A stretch of 64,000 bases of DNA from Acidimicrobiales bacterium (GCA_018401565.1 JAGYKS010000031.1:372001-436000); one strand, 5' to 3'. Shown: positions 9,765 to 20,314, numbered from the stretch's first letter. Numbers and translations are program-made. The notes: a model not told the origin generated them from the sequence alone.

Positions 9765-11926
9765 TCAAGGCCGTCGAAGGGCGCGGCCGTCAACGCCGGG
9801 GCGCCCGGCGTTGGGGGCGAGCACGAACCGGTGGAGCAGTCCGGCGGCCAGGATCGGGTCGTGCCAGCGCACCCGGTACCGATGGGTACCCGGCGGCACA
9901 GCATGGCGACGCACGTCCACCTCACCCACATGCATCACCTCCAGGTCCCATCCCTGGTCGTCGACGGCCCGACCGTCACGGGTTCGGGCCCGACTCCACC
10001 CGAGACCGTCGACGTCGATCACTCCCACAATGCTCCCCTGGGTGACCGGCACGTCGGCCATCTCCACGGCCACCATCGGTGCCGACCAGTCCAGCGCCGC
10101 CGGGGCAGCGTCGAACCAGTGGGCGGTCCACGTGGCGTCGTCGACGTCATCGGGATCACCGAACACCACCTCGCCGTCCCAGGCCCTGGGCACCGCTCCC
10201 ACGCCCACCCGCACGTGATCGGGCAGGTAACGCGTCACCTTCAGGTCGAAACTTCGGGTGGGCGGCACCGATACCACCGGTCGACCACCGCCCGATGCCA
10301 CTTCGGCCGCCAAACGGGCGGCGTGAGCCGACACGAACGGTTCGGTGGACGGGCCGTACAGGGTGTGCCCGCCCTCGTAGTGCTGACGCTGGTACTCCTC
10401 GGCGGTGGCCACGTACCCGGCGTACTCATTGGCCACCGACGACACCACCACGCGGTCGATCCCGGCGTCAGCCGTGGCGTGCGACACCGCAGCAGCAATG
10501 CGCCGGCCCGAGGCCGTGGTGACTTCAAACGGCAGGCCGACCACGGCGGTGTCGGCGATGCGCAGCACCTGCACCGGCACGATGCGCGGAAACCCCCGCA
10601 GTGGCAGCAGGGCCGGCTGCAGCCACCGGCTCCCCAACACCCGCTTGGGACCCTGGGGATGGCGGGTGCGCCACGGCTTGGGTGATCCGGGCCGAAACGG
10701 CGGCAAGCGGTGCAGCACCGGGGTGGTGTTTTCATGGGCCCCGCCACCAGCGCCGCTCCCACCGCCGGCCGACGCGGCAGAGTCACCCCGTCGATGGTTC
10801 GATCCCGGTCCAGGTCGATCTCGTGCAGACCGGCGCCAAGGGCAATTTCACTGGATAGGTCGTCAGCCAGTCGTTCCCACAGCGCTGCAGCCTCGGCACC
10901 GATGCCCCGGCCGATGCGCTGGGCTTCGAGGTGGCCGGCCCGGCCCGGCCGCACAGCGGGGGCAATGTCGGCATGGGTGCCCTCAATGGCACCAACCACT
11001 GCCCGCCGCCCACCGGCGGTCTCGACGCGATGCGAGAGTTCGCCAACCACATAACCCCACAGGTCGGCGTTGTACTCGGGGGCCTTCATGGAGATGCCGG
11101 TGCCGTGCACCCCGAACACCACCAGCGCCGCCAACGGACCGGCACCAGCGCTGTGGCCAGCGTCGGCATCGACACGCACCATGTGCAGCTGCGAGTCCAC
11201 GTTCACCCACTTGCGTTGGGGGTCGAGGCGCTTGTCGGTGACCTCGCGATTGCGCACGTGGGGGTCGAGCGACCGATTGCGGGTGAATCCCCACACGTCG
11301 GCTGACCCCACCGCCAGACGTGCCGGACCGCGGGTGGCGACGGCCTGCTCAGCGGCGTCGGCGATGCGCTCGGCCAGAAACTGTGCCCACGCCGGGTCGA
11401 AGCCGGCCCGGTTGGAAGCGAACCGGTTGTAGAAGTCGGTGCCCAGAAACTGGCCGGGACCGGCGTGGGTGTGGGTGGCCCCGATCATCACTCCGGCCAG
11501 CGGAACGTCGGTGCGCTCAGCCAACTGGCGTGCCACCAGATGGGCCAGCACCGCCGACCCGCCCAACAGGTCGCACTGCACGATGACCATGGATGCCTCG
11601 CCGCTGCGCAGGTGCAGCACACGGGCCCGCAATCGGGTGCGAAAACCCTCGCCGTCGGTGGCGTTGGCCGAGTAGCCGGCCTTGGGCATCCCCGGCGGCG
11701 GAGTGATGTCCACCTCGGCGGCGCCAGCCAGCAGCGCGCTGCCGAGCTGGGCAGTGCCTGCCTGCCCACCGGCCGCGGGCCCAGTGCCTGCCTGCCCACT
11801 GACCGCGGGCCCGCCGACACCGCCGGACTCAGCACCGGCGGTGGGCTGGGTGACCGAGAACCGGATGCGGCCGGCGTCGGCGGCCACGTCGAGCAATGGG
11901 CTGTCGTTGCGCAGGTCCCAGGTCAC
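9765..11926 (-). CDS. Neutral/alkaline ceramidase-family hydrolase, one frameshift
   Basis: About 720 residues of the neutral ceramidase family, which cleaves the amide bond of N-acylsphingosines or related lipids with a zinc centre. Motifs are AAEVDITPPPGMPKAGYS at the domain start, IGATHTHAGPGQF (metal-binding His pair), NRSLDPHV, FGVHGT, EGTHADIAP, and later VANEYAGYVATAEEYQRQHYEGG, a stretch typical of the family. The frame changes near 10730 (GAALVAG to ENTTPVLHRL). GTG at 11926 is preferred: it has GAGAGGAA about 6 bases upstream, and sequence before it is low-complexity. There is no signal peptide, unlike secreted bacterial ceramidases, so a cytoplasmic site is suggested. Residues 30-65 form a Gly/Ala-rich insert made by short DNA repeats near 11755-11815. 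Confidence 0.8.
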
Positions 11927-12036
11927 GACGTTCCTCTCGGGGTTTGGTGGCACAGCGGAAGGTGGCGAGCCTAACGCCCACAGCAAACGGGCCCCGATGG
12001 CAGCGCTGCCTGTGGATCCGCCCCCCGCTGGACCAA

Positions 12037-12078
12037 CCCCGCAGGACCAACCCCGCAGGACCGACCCCGCAGGACCAA
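12037..12078. repeat. 14-bp tandem array, 3 copies
   Basis: Unit CCCCGCAGGACCAA, three near-perfect copies plus a partial one to the left, between the ceramidase start and the acyl-CoA ligase gene. No function can be assigned. Confidence 0.8.
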
Positions 12079-12170
12079 CTCCGGTGCGCCGCATCGTGCT
12101 CTGCTAGGAAATGGCCACGCCGGGGCGGCGAAGTCCCGGGTCCGGCAACCGACGCACCCAGGAGCCCACC

Positions 12171-13715
12171 ATGTACACCAGCACCCTCCCCGACCTTGAG
12201 ATCCCGTCAGCGCCACTCACCCGCCATGTGATGCGCCATGCCGAGGAACTCGCCGGCCACGATGCCCTCATCGACGGAGCCAGCGGTGACACCATCACCT
12301 ACGGCCAGCTCGACGACATGATCAAGCGACTGGCCGGTGGGTTGCAGGCCGCCGGAATCACCCGGGGCGACGTGGTGGGCATCATGGCGCCCAACATCCC
12401 CATGTACGCCGTGGTGTTCCACGGCACGGCCTGGGCCGGCGGAGTGGTCACCACCATCAACCCCACCTACACCGCCGGCGAGGTGCGCCATCAGCTCAAC
12501 GACTCGGGGGCAAAGATCCTGGTGACGGTGTCACCGCTGGCGCCGCTGGCAGTGGAGGCCGCCGAGGGCACTGGTGTGCAGCAGGTGGTGTCGATTGATC
12601 CATCGGATCTGGACGGCGTGGGCACGCTGGCCGACCTCATGGGCGAGCCGCTGGTCGACCACGTCGAGGTGAACCCCGAAACCGACCTGGTGGCGCTGCC
12701 GTATTCCAGCGGCACCACCGGGTTGTCCAAGGGTGTGGAGCTCACCCACCGCAACCTGGTGGCCAACCTCGAACAGGTCGGCGCCGTGCTGCCGTTCGAG
12801 GTGGGCGAGGTGATGCTGAGCGTGCTGCCGTTCTTCCACATCTACGGCATGCAGGTGCTGATGAATGGTGCGCTGGCGTCGGGCGGCACGGTGGTGACCA
12901 TGCCCCGGTTCGACCTCGAGCAGTTCCTCACCCTGGCGTCGCAGCACCGCATCCGGCGGGCCGTGGTGGTGCCGCCCATCGTGCTGGCCATGGCCAAGCA
13001 CCCCATGGTCGACAGCTTCGACCTGACCTCACTGCGCCAGCTGTTCAGTGGCGCCGCACCGCTGGGGGCCGAACTGGCCGCCGAGGCTGCCGCCCGTTTG
13101 GGCTGTGAGGTGGTGCAGGGCTACGGGATGACTGAGCTCAGCCCGGTGACCCACGCCACCCCCGACGGTCAGGGACGAGCCGGCACCATTGGCATCCTGG
13201 TGCCCAACACCGAGGCCCGGGTGGTGGACCCCGAGACCGGGGCCGACTGTGAAGTTGGGGTGGACGGCGAGCTGTGGATCCGCGGACCCCAGGTGATGGC
13301 CGGCTACCTCAACAACCCCACCGCCACCGCCGAGACCATCGACGCCGACGGCTGGCTGCACACCGGCGATATCGGCCATGCCGACGCCGACGGCCACTTC
13401 ACGATCGTGGACAGGCTCAAGGAGCTCATCAAGTACAAGGGGTTCCAGGTGCCGCCGGCCGAGCTGGAGGCCCTGCTGGTCACCCATCCCGACGTGGCCG
13501 ACGTGGCCGTCATCGGGGTACCCGACGAAGAAGCCGGCGAGCTGCCCAAGGCGTTCATCGTGCTCAAGCCGGGTGCGGCAGCCACCGCCGAGGATCTGCA
13601 GGCCTTCGTGGCCGCCAACGTCGCCCACTACAAGCAGATCCGGCAGGTGGCGTTCGTCGAGGAGATCCCCAAGTCGGCGTCAGGCAAGATCCTGCGCCGC
13701 ATGTTGCGCGACTGA
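12171..13715 (+). CDS. 4-coumarate-CoA-ligase-like acyl-CoA synthetase
   Basis: An intact 514-residue ANL-superfamily adenylating enzyme that activates a carboxylic acid as acyl-AMP and then thioesterifies it to CoA. Signatures are P-loop YSSGTTGLSKGVELTH, GYGMTELSPV, GWLHTGDIG, the hinge DRLKELIKYKGFQVPPAE and the C-terminal catalytic Lys in PKSASGKILRR. It is closest by pattern to plant/actinobacterial 4-coumarate:CoA ligases; the acid cannot be named. ATG at 12171 follows an AGGAG site, while upstream in-frame codons look untranslated. The stop codon is duplicated 18 bp downstream within a repeat. It opens a plus-strand run with an HD protein and an LLM oxidoreductase. Confidence 0.9.
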   Translation: MYTSTLPDLEIPSAPLTRHVMRHAEELAGHDALIDGASGDTITYGQLDDMIKRLAGGLQAAGITRGDVVGIMAPNIPMYAVVFHGTAWAGGVVTTINPTYTAGEVRHQLNDSGAKILVTVSPLAPLAVEAAEGTGVQQVVSIDPSDLDGVGTLADLMGEPLVDHVEVNPETDLVALPYSSGTTGLSKGVELTHRNLVANLEQVGAVLPFEVGEVMLSVLPFFHIYGMQVLMNGALASGGTVVTMPRFDLEQFLTLASQHRIRRAVVVPPIVLAMAKHPMVDSFDLTSLRQLFSGAAPLGAELAAEAAARLGCEVVQGYGMTELSPVTHATPDGQGRAGTIGILVPNTEARVVDPETGADCEVGVDGELWIRGPQVMAGYLNNPTATAETIDADGWLHTGDIGHADADGHFTIVDRLKELIKYKGFQVPPAELEALLVTHPDVADVAVIGVPDEEAGELPKAFIVLKPGAAATAEDLQAFVAANVAHYKQIRQVAFVEEIPKSASGKILRRMLRD

Positions 13716-13736
13716 GCCATGTGGCGGGACTGAGCC
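13706..13736 (+). repeat. Duplicated stop-codon region of the acyl-CoA ligase gene
   Basis: GCGCGACTGAGCC at 13706-13718 recurs as GCGGGACTGAGCC at 13724-13736. The first TGA is the gene's stop; the second TGA is 18 bp on, in the same frame. It is one of several 3'-end duplications in this window. Confidence 0.75.
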
Positions 13737-13801
13737 CGGGGCCACCGGGTGTGGCACGCTGGAGGGCGTTCCCATCACTGGCATCCCACCGGAGGACCAC
13801 C

Positions 13802-14365
13802 ATGGCTGACAACGCCACCTTCACCCGCATGGACGAGTCCACGCTCGACGACTGGATGAAAATCGGGGCGGCCACGGCCGCCAACCAGACCCGGGTGCCC
13901 GAAAAGATCCTGTCGCTGTTGACCGACCTGGCCGACATCACCGACGGCTTCGGCACCGACCAGCTCACCCATTGCCTGCAGACCGCAGCGCGCGCTGAGG
14001 CCGACGGAGCCGACGACGAGATCGTGGTGGCGGCGCTTTGCCACGACATCGGCAAGGCCATCAGCGTCCCGGGCCATCCCGCCATCGCCGCCGCCATCCT
14101 GCAGCCCTACGTGAGCGTCGACACGTACCAGATGATCCGTGTCCATCAGGACTTTCAGGGTCAGCACTACTACCACCACTTCGGTGGCAACCCCGAAGCT
14201 CGCGAAACCCACCGTGACAGCCTCACTGCCGAGCAGTTTGAGCTGGCGGCGAAGTTCGCTGACGACTGGGACCAGACCAGCTTCGACCCCGACTACCCCA
14301 CCCCGGACCTCGAGCATTTTGCTGACCGGGTCCGCGGCGTGTTCGCCCAAGCGAAGTTCATGTGA
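13802..14365 (+). CDS. HD-domain metal-dependent hydrolase or oxygenase
   Basis: A 187-residue helical protein with the HD signature ALCHDIGKA, an upstream His in DQLTHCLQTA, and later HQDFQGQHYYHHFGG and FADDWDQTSFDP, which supply further His/Asp metal ligands. HD proteins are usually phosphohydrolases. A small subgroup (PhnZ/inositol oxygenase) are mixed-valent di-iron oxygenases with a similar spread of ligands, and both remain possible. ATG at 13802 follows GGAGGA. The stop overlaps the next gene's start (TGATG at 14363-14367), so it is translationally coupled to the LLM oxidoreductase, suggesting one catabolic step series. Confidence 0.72.
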   Translation: MADNATFTRMDESTLDDWMKIGAATAANQTRVPEKILSLLTDLADITDGFGTDQLTHCLQTAARAEADGADDEIVVAALCHDIGKAISVPGHPAIAAAILQPYVSVDTYQMIRVHQDFQGQHYYHHFGGNPEARETHRDSLTAEQFELAAKFADDWDQTSFDPDYPTPDLEHFADRVRGVFAQAKFM

Positions 14366-15801
14366 TGGGAACCAACAAGATGCATATCGGAGTAACCATC
14401 GGGGGCAACACCGTGGATGCGGTGGTTGACGCCACCCGGGCAGCGGCCGACGCCGGGCTCGACTCGGTGTGGCTGTCGCAGATCTTCAGCCTCGACGCCC
14501 TCACCGCCCTGGCCGTGGCCGGGCGAGAGGTTCCCGACATTGCCTTGGGCACCGGGGTGGTTCCCACCTACCCGCGCCATCCCATGATGATGGCGGCCCA
14601 GGCCCGCACCACCCAGCAGGCCAGTGGCGGACGGCTGCATCTGGGCATCGGGCTGAGCCACAAGGTGGTGATCGAATCCATGCTCGGCATGAGCTTCGAC
14701 AAGCCCCTGCGCCACATGCGTGAGTACCTGTCGATCCTGGTGCCGCTGGCCAACGGCGAGCAGGCCTCGTTTGCCGGTGAAACCCTCACCGGCCACGTGG
14801 CCCTCGACGTGCCGTGCGATCCGGTGCCGGTGCTGGTGGCCGCCCTGGGCGAAAAGATGCTGGAGTTGGCCGGTGCCACCACCGACGGCACCATGACGTG
14901 GATGACCGGTGCGCGCACCATCGCCGAGCACGTCGCTCCCACCATCAACGCCGCCGCAGCCGCCGCTGGCCGTCCGGCGCCGCGTGTGGTGGTGTCGTTG
15001 CCAGTGGCCGTCACCGACGACACCGCTGGTGCCCGGGCCACAGCCAACGAGCTGTTTGCCATCTACGGCACGCTGCCCAGCTACCGGGCCATGCTCGACC
15101 GCGAAGGCGCCGACGGCCCTGGCGATGTGGCCGTGGTGGGAACCGAAGACGAGGTGCGTGAGCAGATCACCGCCCTGTTCGCCGACGGCACCACCGAGTT
15201 CGTGGCCGCCCCGTTCGCCAACCTCGAGCGCACCACGGCACTGCTCAGCGAGATGGCCACCAGTTCCCTGACAGTCCCCGGCAGTCCCTGCCTGCCCCTA
15301 GGATCGCCCCATGAACGGCACCCCGGCATTCCTCGTGTTCATCGCTGTGATTCTGGTGATGGTCCTCGGGATCGTCGGCATCTGGTGGGTGCAATCAACC
15401 ATGGCCGAGCGGGGTCGTCTGGCCAACCCCAGCAACGACGAGCGCACCGAGCGTCTCGCCGAGCTGGAGGCCCAGCGTCAACGGGCCAGGAGCGTGATCA
15501 GGGTGGTGGCACCGGCAGCGGCCGTGGCGCTGGCCGTCGTGCTGGTCATCGCCATGTTGAGCTGAAGCCCCGCCGGCGCCACAGCGGTCAGCTGACCGAC
15601 CCGGGCACTCAGGGATTCACCCTCCCGGACCCAACGACCCGTTCGGCGCCCGGCGTCAAGCGACGTGCGTGCATGCAGTCTGGCCCGGTCAGCAGCTACC
15701 CGACCCGCCGACCAGCCGTCGCCGTTGGACACCCGGGTGCGACGACTGGTGAGACGGGGAAAGTGCTCGCGCACAGCAGCGTCCACATCGCGCTGGCGTG
15801 A
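14365..15801 (+). CDS. LLM-class (luciferase-like, probably F420-dependent) oxidoreductase
   Basis: TIM-barrel flavin/F420 oxidoreductase of the luciferase-like family. MHIGVTIGG opens the barrel; WLSQIFSLDALTAL, ALGTGVVPTYPRHP, GRLHLGIGLSH and LVAALGEKMLELAG follow in family order. Homology ends at about residue 303 (ERTTALLSEMA, near 15265). The open frame then runs on to 15801 through low-complexity sequence and across a convincing small membrane-protein gene. A one-base shift would stop it at 15271, inside a CAGTTCCCTGA/CAGTCCC repeat, so I think the true end is about 15271. It overlaps the HD gene by one base at ATG 14365; an in-frame GTG lies 3 bp upstream. Confidence 0.8.
   Translation: MGTNKMHIGVTIGGNTVDAVVDATRAAADAGLDSVWLSQIFSLDALTALAVAGREVPDIALGTGVVPTYPRHPMMMAAQARTTQQASGGRLHLGIGLSHKVVIESMLGMSFDKPLRHMREYLSILVPLANGEQASFAGETLTGHVALDVPCDPVPVLVAALGEKMLELAGATTDGTMTWMTGARTIAEHVAPTINAAAAAAGRPAPRVVVSLPVAVTDDTAGARATANELFAIYGTLPSYRAMLDREGADGPGDVAVVGTEDEVREQITALFADGTTEFVAAPFANLERTTALLSEMATSSLTVPGSPCLPLGSPHERHPGIPRVHRCDSGDGPRDRRHLVGAINHGRAGSSGQPQQRRAHRASRRAGGPASTGQERDQGGGTGSGRGAGRRAGHRHVELKPRRRHSGQLTDPGTQGFTLPDPTTRSAPGVKRRACMQSGPVSSYPTRRPAVAVGHPGATTGETGKVLAHSSVHIALA
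15311..15565 (+). CDS. Small two-helix membrane protein of unknown function
   Basis: 84 residues: a hydrophobic helix at 6-28 (FLVFIAVILVMVLGIVGIWW), a charged central helix rich in Arg/Glu (about 35-58), and a second hydrophobic helix at 63-83. The charge pattern suggests a hairpin with the charged loop in the cytoplasm. It is not recognised as a named family. It ends convergently with, and overlaps, the DUF2786 gene. Confidence 0.65.
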   Translation: MNGTPAFLVFIAVILVMVLGIVGIWWVQSTMAERGRLANPSNDERTERLAELEAQRQRARSVIRVVAPAAAVALAVVLVIAMLS

Positions 15802-16416
15802 TGCCAGCACCGGCATCAACCCGTCGGCGTCGTTGCGACTGTCCGCCACCTGCTCGACGGTGGCAGCGGTCTGCTCGACCAGTCGCTGACCGATGCGTTG
15901 GCTGAACGACACCCAGAACGCCGACTCTCCACGATCGGGTGCGGGACCGTCCGGAACGGTCGAACTGCGGACCAGCGGCGGCCACCGCCAGTTCAGCCTG
16001 GCTCATCAGCGACCGCCACAACAGCTCCACTGCGTCCAGATCCACGGCAAAGCCCACCACCATGGCGGTGGTGGCCTGAGAATCCCACACCGCGCTACAC
16101 CGGTTGGCCGACGCCACTGCCCCCAGCAGCATGGCCCGGCCGGTGGCGTAGGCACCGGCCACCGGCACCGGTCGAACCACTGGCCCGGTCGACGACGACG
16201 CCGATCCCCTTCGTCGAGCAGCGCCACGTCGAGGGCGTAGCGGGTCAGCAGGTCCTGGGCCTTTGCGGTGAGGGCGTCGGCTTCAGCTGGGAAACTGGTG
16301 GATTCAGCCTTGCGCAGCAGAGCCCGGACCTTGGCGTACACCCGCTCCCGGTCACCGGCATCGACGGCTCTGCCTGCGGGTGAGGGTGGGTGGGTGCTGC
16401 CCGATTGTGCGGTCAT
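15478..16416 (-). CDS. DUF2786-domain protein, two frameshifts
   Basis: The N-terminal 70 residues contain VYAKVRALLRKAESTSFPAE and ADALTAKAQDLLTRYALD, the DUF2786 signature found in many actinobacteria and phages, of unknown function. Downstream the frame changes near 16190 (to ATGRAMLLGAVASANRC) and near 15930 (to SFSQRIGQRLVEQTAATVEQ). The latter part is a helical region ending in Arg-rich sequence. ATG at 16416 follows a GGAG site. The extreme C-terminus is uncertain: the last open frame runs to 15478 over the small membrane gene. Function unknown. Confidence 0.65.
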
Positions 16417-16646
16417 GATCTTCTCCGGGAGCGAACGGTTGCCGGGCACTGCCACTGTGCCAGTAGCGCTGGCCCGACACCACCTTCGCTGTCCAAATCG
16501 CGCCAACGGTGGGTGAACCACAGCACACGGTGACGTTGGTCCCTAGTGTGCCCGTAGCAACCCGGCCACCATGGACCCACAACGCCAACGGTCCGAAACC
16601 CAGTCTGGCAGCCCGCGCCCGGGAGGCCCCGAGTAAGGAGAGTGCA

Positions 16647-17688
16647 ATGAAGGCACTGCAGATCACCGGATGGAAGCAGGCCCCCGAGCTGCGTCAGGTG
16701 GACGAGCCCGAACCCGGGCCCGGCCAGGTTGTGGTGCGCATTGGCGGCGCCGGTGCGTGCCATTCCGACCTCCACCTCCTGCACGATTTCGACGAAGGGA
16801 TGATGCCGTTTGATCTCCCGTTCACCCTGGGGCACGAAAATGCCGGGTGGGTTGAGTCGGTGGGTGCCGGTGTGGCAGGCCTTGAGACCGGGACGCCGGT
16901 GGCGGTGTACGGGGCGTGGGGTTGCGGGTACTGCCCGCGATGCCGAGTGGGCATGGAGAACTACTGCGACAACGCCGCCTCACTGCCGTACATGGGAGGT
17001 GGCCTCGGCACCCACGGAGGCATGGCCGAGCACATGCTGGTGCCGTCGAGCCGACTGCTGGTTCCGTTGGGGGATCTGAGTCCGGTGCAGGCCGCCCCGC
17101 TCACCGACGCCGGTCTCACCCCGTATCACGCCATTGCCCGCTCCCGGCACCTGCTCACTCCGGGCTCGACTGCCGTGGTCATCGGTGCCGGAGGCGGTCT
17201 GGGCCATATGGCGGTGCAGATTCTGGCCGCCACCACTGCGTCGGAGATCGTGGCGGTTGACACCGCACCCGAGGGTCTGGCGCTGGCTTCCAATGTGGGG
17301 GCCGGCCACGGGGTGCTGGCCGGGCCCGATGCCGCTGCCGAGATCAGCGAGATCACCAAGGGTCGCGGAGCCGAACTGGTCCTCGACTTCGTTGGCGTGG
17401 ACACCACGTTGGCGTTGGCAGTGGCCTCATCGCGCACCCTGGGCCATGTCACCCTGGTGGGCATCGGTGGCGGCAGCCACACCTTCAACTTCTTCAGCCA
17501 GCCCTACGAAGTGTCGTTTGCCACCACCTACTGGGGCAGCGTCACCGAATTGGCCGAGGTGCTGGCACTGGCTGAGGCCGGCCACATCAGGGCCCACATT
17601 GAACAGGTGTCATTGGCTGACGCCGCCGGCGCCCTACGACCGGTTGGCCGCCGGCGAGGTGCACGGTCGGGCAGTCATCGTGCCCTGA
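16647..17688 (+). CDS. Zinc-dependent alcohol dehydrogenase (MDR family), C-terminal frameshift
   Basis: A medium-chain zinc dehydrogenase of about 346 residues that oxidises an alcohol with NAD(P). Catalytic-zinc ligands are in GACHSDLHLL and GHENAGWVESVG. The structural-zinc cysteines are in CGYCPRCRVGMENYC, and the nucleotide-binding turn is VIGAGGGLGHMAVQ. The last 20 residues need one base removed near 17630 (an extra C in a C-run); the corrected end is YDRLAAGEVHGRAVIVP with stop at 17688. ATG at 16647 follows AAGGAG. Acidic residues after the Gly motif (VAVDTAPE) suggest NAD rather than NADP, as inference. Confidence 0.88.
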
Positions 17689-17779
17689 CGCATCCGGGCC
17701 CGGAGGCACAGGTCACGACCCGGTCCCTGACGATCCCGGGTGACTGGGCCACGTGGGAGACGGAACGTGGATCCACCCC

Positions 17780-18577
17780 TCACGACGAGCCCGGGACCAG
17801 TCCCCCGCATTCGTCAGCCCTGTCGTTGGCAGCCCTGTCGTTGACAGCACTGCCGTTGGCGGCACTGCCGTTTGGGTCGTCGGGCGTCGGCGGTGCCGTG
17901 GCACCATTGAACACCGCCTTGGCCACAACGGCGCAGATGAAAGCGTCGAGGAGATGGTCTGAGTTGGTCATGGCCGCGCACTGGTCGGCGGTGGCTGTGA
18001 GCCCGGTGCGATCGAGAATCGCTGCGAGCAGCACGGACCTGCGGTCATGGGCGACAGCGGGAGTGCCCTTGTAGCCGGTGGGGTCCAAACCCCACACCGC
18101 CAGCGCTGCTGCCGGGTACACCTCGGCCACCAACCCCGACACACCGCTGCGATCCACAACGGCGGGGTCCCCGGTGCGATCCACCAGCAACTGCTGCACC
18201 AGGGCGCCGCGCATGGCCGCCACCGCTATGCGATCAGCCGACACCGACATGGGGGTCCGCCCGGTGGTGGCAGCCACCACCGTGTCGGTGAGCCGAAGTC
18301 GCAGCCGGCGGCGGTGGTCGGCGGAATCGTCGATGGTCGGCCACCGAGCGCCGCTGTGGTGGGCCACGACCGCCTCCACAAAGTCGTCGGGCCATCCAAG
18401 CGGGGTGTCGATGCCGACCTTGGCCACCCCCGTGGCGCACATGACATCGACGAGTTCGTCATCACCACCTGCAGTGGAGTTCGGAGCCACCGACTCCACA
18501 CACCCGTCGGACCAATCCACCACACATACCCCGGTGTTGACCGGTTGGGCGGCGAGGTCGATGCCCACGGTGCGCAT
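17780..18577 (-). CDS. DUF429 (predicted RNase-H-like nuclease) protein
   Basis: About 265 residues. TVGIDLAAQPVNTG at the N-terminus, VGIDTPLGWPDDF and LLDAFICAVVAKA carry the conserved acidic residues expected of an RNase-H-like fold, which is why DUF429 is predicted to be a nuclease; no activity is proven. The C-terminus is a Ser/Asn/Ala repeat (NGSAANGSAVNDRAANDRA) created by a short DNA repeat near 17815-17880, probably unstructured. Start at 18577 is preferred to 18601 because family members begin at MRTVGID. It is convergent with the alcohol dehydrogenase. Confidence 0.72.
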   Translation of the reverse strand: MRTVGIDLAAQPVNTGVCVVDWSDGCVESVAPNSTAGGDDELVDVMCATGVAKVGIDTPLGWPDDFVEAVVAHHSGARWPTIDDSADHRRRLRLRLTDTVVAATTGRTPMSVSADRIAVAAMRGALVQQLLVDRTGDPAVVDRSGVSGLVAEVYPAAALAVWGLDPTGYKGTPAVAHDRRSVLLAAILDRTGLTATADQCAAMTNSDHLLDAFICAVVAKAVFNGATAPPTPDDPNGSAANGSAVNDRAANDRADECGGLVPGSS

Positions 18578-18607
18578 GGCCGTATCCTCGCACGCCACCA
18601 CCCATTG

Positions 18608-18649
18608 ACACAGGGCCCATCACACAGGGCCCATCACACAGGGCCCATC
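18608..18649 (-). repeat. 14-bp tandem array, 3 copies, after the glucosaminidase gene
   Basis: Three perfect copies of ACACAGGGCCCATC between the DUF429 start and the glucosaminidase stop. Read on the minus strand, the copy junctions form TGA codons 14 bp apart, so they fall in different frames. Confidence 0.8.
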
Positions 18650-18666
18650 TGCCACAGAGGACCGCA

Positions 18667-20047
18667 TCAGGCGGGCGGCTGGACGGCAGCGTCGGGCACC
18701 ACGGGGGCGTTGGCAGCGGCGTGGTCGATGGCCGCCTCGTACAGCTTGAGAATGGAACCTCCGTAGTGCAGCGCTGTGGCCCACACCCCGGTGAGACCCC
18801 ACCACGTCACGCAACACCCCTTCACCCCGAGGTTGGCCACGTCCACACCCGGGACCGTCCCGCCCGGCAGCAACTCGGGGGTGACATCGCGGTCGGCGTA
18901 GGCCCGCAGCAACTGCACCTGGGCCCGCACTCCCTGACGGGCGGACTCGAATCCAAATCCTCTCGGGCAACTGTCGCAATGCCCGATGCCGGCGTAGTTG
19001 TGACTTCCGGTGAAGCGGAAGCCTCCTGTTTCGAGCACCGCCTGCACGAATGCCACGTCACCTCGAACACCAATGGCGGTGCCCTCTTCAATGAACAAGC
19101 CCGCCAGTTCGGCTATCCGCTCGATATCCGCAGATCCGCCGTTGTGGGTGACGAACCACGCCGTGAGTTGGTCGGCGGTGAGTGTGGACGGTCCCACAAT
19201 CGACAGGGTCGGGTCGATGGCACGGTGGGCGGGCGACCCCGCCGACAACAACAGGAACACGATGAGCTCCTGGGCCTGCGACGCCTGCACGGCCCGAGCC
19301 AGCATGTCCCGCTCGGCCTGTTCGGCCGCCGCCTGCAGGGTGAACATCCGGGTCACGATCCGGTCTGACTCCATCTGGATGTCCGACATGCCAGCCAGCT
19401 CGACATCGAGGGCCTGGCGACGGCGATCGGCCGCACGCTGGTAGCGCTCGACTTCGGCGCGTTGCTGTTTGAGCTTCTCGGCTGCGGCCCCGACTCCGGA
19501 GTTCACCGCCACCATTGCCCGGGTTCGGTCCAGCGAACTCGAATGACCCAGTGCCCCAGCGTAATCAAGTTGCTGGACGGGGCCGCTGAGGTACAGCCCC
19601 ACCGCCACCTGCTTGCGCTGACGCTCGAGTTCGTCGGCCCGGGCGTTGGCCACATCACGAAGACGCTCGGCGTCGACGATCCCGTCCTGCAGTCGATCGA
19701 CACGTTGCTGCGCCTGGGTCAGGCCTCCCTGCTGCAACTCGGCCAGCGACACCTGCAATGCCGTGATGTCCCGGGTGAGACGTTGGTGATGGGCGACAAG
19801 ACGACGAAGGTCAGCCGACGCCGCATCCAGAATGCGCACCCACCACCGGATGGAGGGACGTACCTGCTCGATGGGCGGCACCGCCGACTGTGTCGGGGTC
19901 GGTCTGGTCGTTGGGGAGCGCCGACCCGGCGCTGTCGACGTTGGCCGGCAGTTGCTCTTCGGCACCCGAAGGGGTCGCCGGCACGAGCATGGTGATGACC
20001 AACAACACCAGGGCAGCAACGGTGGCCGGCCCACGAAACGACGCCAT
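18667..20047 (-). CDS. Secreted coiled-coil protein with glucosaminidase-like domain, one frameshift
   Basis: About 460 residues. Signal peptide at the start (MASFRGPATVAALVLLVITM, cleavage after PSGAEE), then a long coiled coil (about 80-250; LQVSLAELQQGGLTQAQQRV, ERQRKQVAVG, KLKQQRAEVERYQRAAD). The C-terminal domain has GDVAFVQAVLETGGF, HNYAGIGHCDSCPRGFGF and ARQGVRAQVQLLRAYAD, the pattern of glucosaminidase (FlgJ/Acm-type) peptidoglycan hydrolases. The coiled coil plus hydrolase layout resembles CwlO/RipA-type wall hydrolases controlled by FtsEX, so a role in cell-wall cleavage at division is a fair inference. The frame changes near 19870. ATG at 20047 gives the signal peptide. Confidence 0.75.
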
Positions 20048-20094
20048 CACGGGACGTTTGCGCCCCGGCAGCACCGGACGCCGATTCAATGACC

Positions 20095-20143
20095 CTGTCT
20101 GCACCGATGAATCTGTCTGCACCGATGAATCTGTCTGCACCGA
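20095..20143. repeat. 18-bp tandem array, 2.7 copies
   Basis: Unit CTGTCTGCACCGATGAAT, two complete copies and a partial third, about 50 bp upstream of the glucosaminidase start. Confidence 0.85.
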
Positions 20144-20314
20144 CCTCACCCGCACGCACAACCACCAGTAATCTGAGGGAACGAAGCGCCACAACATCCT
20201 GTGGCTCTGGACTCGCAACCATGGGATTGGTCACGTTCAACAGCGGCAGATCCTAGGCCGGCACCAGCGACGAGTGGAAGCGGCTTTGAATATTTATCAT
20301 CTTCCATGACACAC

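Noticed and set aside
10790-10815. GGTTCGATCCC motif resembling a tRNA T-arm
   Set aside because: It lies inside the ceramidase reading frame, and no matching acceptor, D or anticodon arms flank it.
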